DNA of 8,320 nt from Chitinophagaceae bacterium (lineage in GTDB: Bacteria; Bacteroidota; Bacteroidia; Chitinophagales; Chitinophagaceae). Of this stretch, positions 5,825 through 8,320 are shown piece after piece. The stretch's first letter is position 1. Each line of letters starts with the position of its first letter. The stretch is taken from positions 1 through 8,320 of the forward strand of contig JAHEZB010000063.1 in assembly GCA_023251285.1 (NCBI GenBank), given 5' to 3'. Under the pieces are notes generated by a model. The model had not been told where the DNA came from. It saw only the letters and a program-made list of their open reading frames with translations, and searched no databases. The position numbers and the translations under genes are program-made.

Positions 5825-5909
5825 GACATTTATTTTTTTGATTTTAAAAATAAATAGTCGCACGGATATTAAAATCCTGACAAAGTGAAATTAGTTTTTG
5901 AAAGTGAAG

Positions 5910-6467
5910 TCAATTTTTATTGAACCAATTTATTTGCAGGCAATTTCGTAATTGCAATTTTGCTCGATGAATGATCTGCCAAAAATTGGACGCGGTAATT
6001 TCCAGCTTCCTACAAATCGCCTTGCTGTTATCATTTTCTAAAAACTTTAAATGCATTGCTGCCGACCATTTCTGAGGAAGTTTTCCAAAACAATTGCTAA
6101 GTGCTTGCGTAAATTCAGGATCATCCTGTAGTTCTTTTTCTTCAATCCACTTTGGCGGTTTGTACTCAGCCTTCCATTGGCCATATTTATCAAAGAAATT
6201 AGTAGGAATTTCTGCAGCTACTTCTGTTTGTTCTTTATATTTTAAACGATAGTGATCAGCAATCTTATTTTTTAGAATGGCTAGGAGCCAGGTTTTTTCA
6301 TTGCTGTTACCCTTAAAGTTTTTATAGGATTGACACGCCACAAGAAAAGTGTCCTGAACCAGGTCTTCAGCAATTTCCTTTTGATTTACTTTTACTAAAG
6401 CATAAGCAAACAAATCTTTAGTGTAAATTTTAACCCAATAAACAACATCGTCTTTAGTGACATTCAT
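5910..6467 (-). CDS. ECF RNA polymerase sigma factor (TIGR02943-like)
   Basis: This 185-residue group 4 (ECF) sigma factor directs RNA polymerase to stress promoters. Region 2 spans about residues 14-80, with the core-binding AEDLVQDTFLVA (33-44) and the -10 recognition stretch KTWLLAILKNKIADHYR (58-74). Region 4 spans about 118-178 with a helix-turn-helix around KAICRKLEITASNFWQIIHR (149-168). The linker has the signature FFDKYGQWKAEYKPPKW (91-107), and the C-terminus ends CLQINWF; both suggest the TIGR02943 subgroup, whose genes are often followed by a small zf-HC2 gene, as here. The start is ATG 6465-6467. It is the first gene of the minus-strand module and is divergent from the oxidoreductase pseudogene. 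Autoregulation is likely by analogy with other ECF factors but cannot be shown from the sequence. Confidence 0.93.
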   Translation of the reverse strand: MNVTKDDVVYWVKIYTKDLFAYALVKVNQKEIAEDLVQDTFLVACQSYKNFKGNSNEKTWLLAILKNKIADHYRLKYKEQTEVAAEIPTNFFDKYGQWKAEYKPPKWIEEKELQDDPEFTQALSNCFGKLPQKWSAAMHLKFLENDNSKAICRKLEITASNFWQIIHRAKLQLRNCLQINWFNKN

Positions 6468-6793
6468 CTGTTCAGATATGAATCAATTAATCTGCGAAAT
6501 TCGTTTTTCCGCGAGTAATACACAAAAAGAATGTTTTTTTATAAGATGGAATGAAATTTTAATTGTCAACCTTAGGATCGTCGTAATTTCCATTATTTTG
6601 TTGCTGTTGGCGGTCATTCAAAATAAAATAAAATTTTATTGTCAGGTTTTTAATAAGTGAGCAACTAATTCTTTAAACACTTTTATTCACAAAAAAACAA
6701 ACGATGAAAAAGTTATTGATTGTTTCTTTTCTATTTTTCCAGGAGTTAAAGGAAGCGGTATCCAACGGATAATTCCACATAAAATTTACAAGT
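6468..6793. other. 326-bp intergenic region between the sigma gene and the oxidoreductase pseudogene
   Basis: This should carry the start signals of both divergent units. On the minus strand, a TTGACA-like box (6564-6569) and a TATAAA-like box (6538-6543) lie 20 bp apart upstream of the sigma gene; the spacing is long and the Bacteroidota TAnnTTTG element is not evident. A 14-bp A/T-only palindrome lies at 6627-6640 in low-complexity sequence. A short open frame starting at 6478 on plus has a hydrophobic tail but no recognisable family. A 22-codon stub at 6704-6772 is listed separately. No RNA gene is seen. Confidence 0.5.
6704..6772 (+). pseudogene. 22-codon stub with signal-peptide-like start
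   Basis: ATG 6704-6706 opens MKKLLIVSFLFFQ, a typical Lys-rich hydrophobic start of an exported protein. It then runs into ELKEAVSNG and stops at TAA 6770-6772, in the same frame as the oxidoreductase 22 bp further on. A signal sequence with no mature domain suggests a truncated gene or a chance frame; a leader peptide for the downstream gene is a weaker alternative. I do not recognise the parent family. Confidence 0.3.
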
Positions 6794-8134
6794 ATGCAAA
6801 ATTTTGATGTTATTGTAATTGGAACAGGATCCGGCATCATGGTAGCAAAACGTTGTGCCGCAGGCGGTAAAAAAACCGCAATCATTGACTCGCTTCCTTT
6901 TGGTGGCACCTGTGCTTTGAGAGGATGTGATCCTAAAAAAGTGCTGTTAGGTGTGGCACATGTTTTATCTCTTAATAAACAATTACACGGAAAAGGAATT
7001 AGTAAACCTGCAATCTCTTCATGGAAAGAACTGATGCAGTTTAAGGAAAGCTTTACTGAACCAGTGCCACCGAAAAAAGATGAAGAATTGAAAAATGCCG
7101 GTATTGTCACTTTTCATGGAAGGGCACAATTTATTTCTCCAATTAGTTTGACGATAAATGATGAAGTATTGTAGGCGGAAAAATTCGTGTTGGCGAATGG
7201 AGCCAGGCCGCGAAAACTTTCTATTCCCGGGGAAGATTTACTAATTGACAGTACCCAATTTTTAGAATTGCAGGATCTTCCGGATGATATTTTATTTGTT
7301 GGTGGCGGATATATTGCCTTTGAGTTTGCCAATATTGTAGCGGCTTTTGGAGTAAAAGCTACAATTATTCATCGTGGAGAATTGCCATTAGAAAATTTTG
7401 ATAACGATCTTGTCAAAATGCTGGTTAAATCATACGAGGAGCGCGGTATCCGCATTGTACTGAACACAAATGTAAAAAGCATCAGCAAAGAAAACGGGCG
7501 ATTGTTAATCCACGCCATTCAGTACGGAAAAGAGGCAACTTTTTCTACATCACTTGCCGTGCATTCTGCCGGGCGAACGGCAGATATTGATGATATGGGT
7601 TTGGAAAAGATAAATGTAGTTACAAATAAAAACGGCGTTGCTGTAAATGATTATATGCAAAGCGTTTCCAATGAAAATGTATATGCATGTGGAGATGCCA
7701 ATGATAAAGGACTTGCGTTAACGCCGGTTGCTGTTAAAGAAGGCATTATTGCTGCCAGTAATTTATTAAAGGGCAACCGCATTAAAATCAATTATGGGCA
7801 TATTCCCTCCAACGTCTTTTCTATTCCTCCTCTTGCAATGGTTGGGCTTACGGAAGAACAGGCAAAAAAAAATAATTTCAATTATACAGTTAATTTTAAA
7901 GAAACTACGAACTGGTACTCTTCCAGGCGTCTGAATGAACCTGTATCGGCATTTAAGGTTTTGATAGATAAGAAAACTGACGGGATTCTTGGCGCCCATC
8001 TTTTAGGAAATAATGCTGAAGAGACTATTAATATTTTTGCCCTGGCAATGAATAATGGAGTAAAAGCAAAAGATTTGAAAAAAACAATTTTTTCCTATCC
8101 TACGAATGCTTCTGATGTCGTTTACATGTTATAA
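6794..8134 (+). pseudogene. Pyridine nucleotide-disulfide oxidoreductase (glutathione reductase/mercuric reductase superfamily) with in-frame amber stop
   Basis: Two frame-matched pieces, 6794-7174 and 7175-8134, form one 446-codon FAD/NAD(P) flavoprotein broken only by TAG at 7172-7174. Both sides align with the family: FAD-binding DVIVIGTGSGI (5-15), redox disulfide GGTCALRGCDPKK (Cys40 and Cys45), then after the stop AEKFVLANGARP, NAD(P)-binding FVGGGYIAFEFA (about 169-179), the second FAD motif VYACGDAND (about 296-304) and the dimerisation domain to the end. The C-terminal motif is YPTNASD instead of the HPT of classical members, which I think is normal for GGTCALRGC proteins. It lacks the C-terminal Cys pair of MerA. 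The glycine motif reads GTGSGI where GTGSAG is expected, consistent with loss of one codon. A GTG at 7187 might start the second half, but that piece would lack the disulfide and first FAD domain. Sequencing error at the TAG is possible. Confidence 0.88.
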
Positions 8135-8176
8135 CAGGCTTTCTTCTATTCAATTTGAATCGGGTGTGGAATAATT

Positions 8177-8218
8177 ATGGCGAAAGAAATTTATGATATT
8201 ATAGTTATTGGCAAATAA
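8177..8218 (+). pseudogene. 13-codon N-terminal stump of another FAD-type oxidoreductase
   Basis: ATG 8177-8179 opens MAKEIYDIIVIG and then reads Lys and TAA at 8216-8218. This is the typical first beta-strand of a Rossmann-fold flavoprotein, cut exactly where the GxGxxG loop should follow. It lies 42 bp after the end of the broken oxidoreductase, and nothing like the rest of such a protein is seen before the right edge. A truncated second flavoprotein gene is the simplest reading; chance is possible given its length. Confidence 0.5.
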
Positions 8219-8225
8219 CTCACCT

Positions 8226-8258
8226 GAATTTTGAATTCATTTGAATTATTTTGAATTC
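8226..8258. repeat. Short GAATT-rich repeat
   Basis: GAATT occurs at 8226, 8233, 8243 and 8253, and the 10-mer TTTTGAATTC is exactly repeated at 8229-8238 and 8249-8258. It lies between the flavoprotein stump and the terminator hairpin. It is probably simple AT-rich intergenic sequence; no function is evident. Confidence 0.5.
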
Positions 8259-8270
8259 TAAAAATTTAAA

Positions 8271-8298
8271 AAGCCTGTAAATACTGATTCACAGGCTT
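8271..8298 (-). terminator. Hairpin terminator for a minus-strand gene entering from the right
   Basis: AAGCCTGT (8271-8278) pairs perfectly with ACAGGCTT (8291-8298) around a 12-nt loop. Read on the minus strand the stem is followed by TTTAAATTTTTAG, a reasonable U-rich tail, whereas the plus-strand tail is poorer. A minus-strand TAA at 8301-8303, preceded by codons for AFKTN, would be a fitting end for a gene lying beyond position 8320. That gene cannot be identified from these few codons. Confidence 0.6.
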
Positions 8299-8320
8299 CG
8301 TTAATTTGTTTTGAATGCTG

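Noticed and set aside
6627..6640. A 14-bp A/T-only palindrome as an operator
   Set aside because: It consists only of A and T in a low-complexity stretch, where such palindromes are expected by chance.
6457..6660. A 67-codon plus-strand frame with a hydrophobic tail
   Set aside because: It overlaps the sigma gene start and its likely promoter, lies in AT-rich sequence and has no recognisable family; hydrophobic tails arise easily from such composition.
6673..7110. A 145-codon minus-strand frame
   Set aside because: It is antisense to the oxidoreductase, whose FAD and disulfide motifs are clear in the plus frame.
7187..8134. The second half of the oxidoreductase as an independent gene from GTG 7187
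   Set aside because: It is in exact frame with the first half and lacks the first FAD domain and redox disulfide, so it is better read as part of one interrupted gene.
6794..8134. The flavoprotein as mercuric reductase (merA)
   Set aside because: It has the CxxxxC disulfide but no N-terminal metal-binding domain and no C-terminal Cys pair, and no merT/merP gene is nearby.

Overview
The window looks like an AT-rich chromosome segment from a Bacteroidota bacterium. A Chitinophagales/Sphingobacteriales-type member is my best guess from protein flavour, weak Shine-Dalgarno sites and AT-rich leaders; this is inference, since no rRNA or other marker is present. Almost everything between 826 and 6467 is on the minus strand.

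Left edge (1-820): the start of a minus-strand flavodoxin-fold/FMN-reductase-like gene, then a divergent plus-strand YkvA (DUF1232) membrane protein. This converges on the large minus-strand block.

Arsenosugar-type operon (4720 down to 826, minus): AhpD-like peroxidase-related protein, ArsS-type radical SAM protein, class I purine nucleoside phosphorylase, TIGR04282/DUF2064 transferase, an uncharacterised 128-aa CxxC protein, and a TIGR04283 family-2 glycosyltransferase. Gaps are 44 and 9 nt, followed by three overlapping junctions. The gene set suggests a route in which ArsS attaches a 5'-deoxyadenosyl group to dimethylarsenite, the phosphorylase removes adenine, and the transferases build on the sugar. 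The phosphorylase carries MTA-phosphorylase-like residues at two specificity positions, which fits an adenosine-type substrate lacking a 5'-OH. No arsM methyltransferase is visible here.

Stress-sigma module (6467 down to 4874, minus): an ECF sigma factor of the TIGR02943 type, a four-helix membrane protein, an 84-aa zinc-finger anti-sigma-like protein, and a GDCCVxC-family Cys-rich small protein. The last is hidden by a one-base frameshift in an A6/T6 run. A perfect 16-bp inverted repeat (4738-4776) lies between this module and the arsS operon, so it may be a terminator/attenuator or an operator.

Right part (6468-8320): a 326-bp intergenic region holding only a 22-codon signal-peptide-like stub, then a pyridine nucleotide-disulfide oxidoreductase interrupted by an in-frame amber codon and apparently missing one residue of its FAD-binding glycine motif. 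Next come a 13-codon stump of what looks like another flavoprotein gene and a hairpin terminator for a minus-strand gene beyond the right edge. This end looks like decaying sequence. No tRNA, rRNA, CRISPR array or insertion sequence was found.
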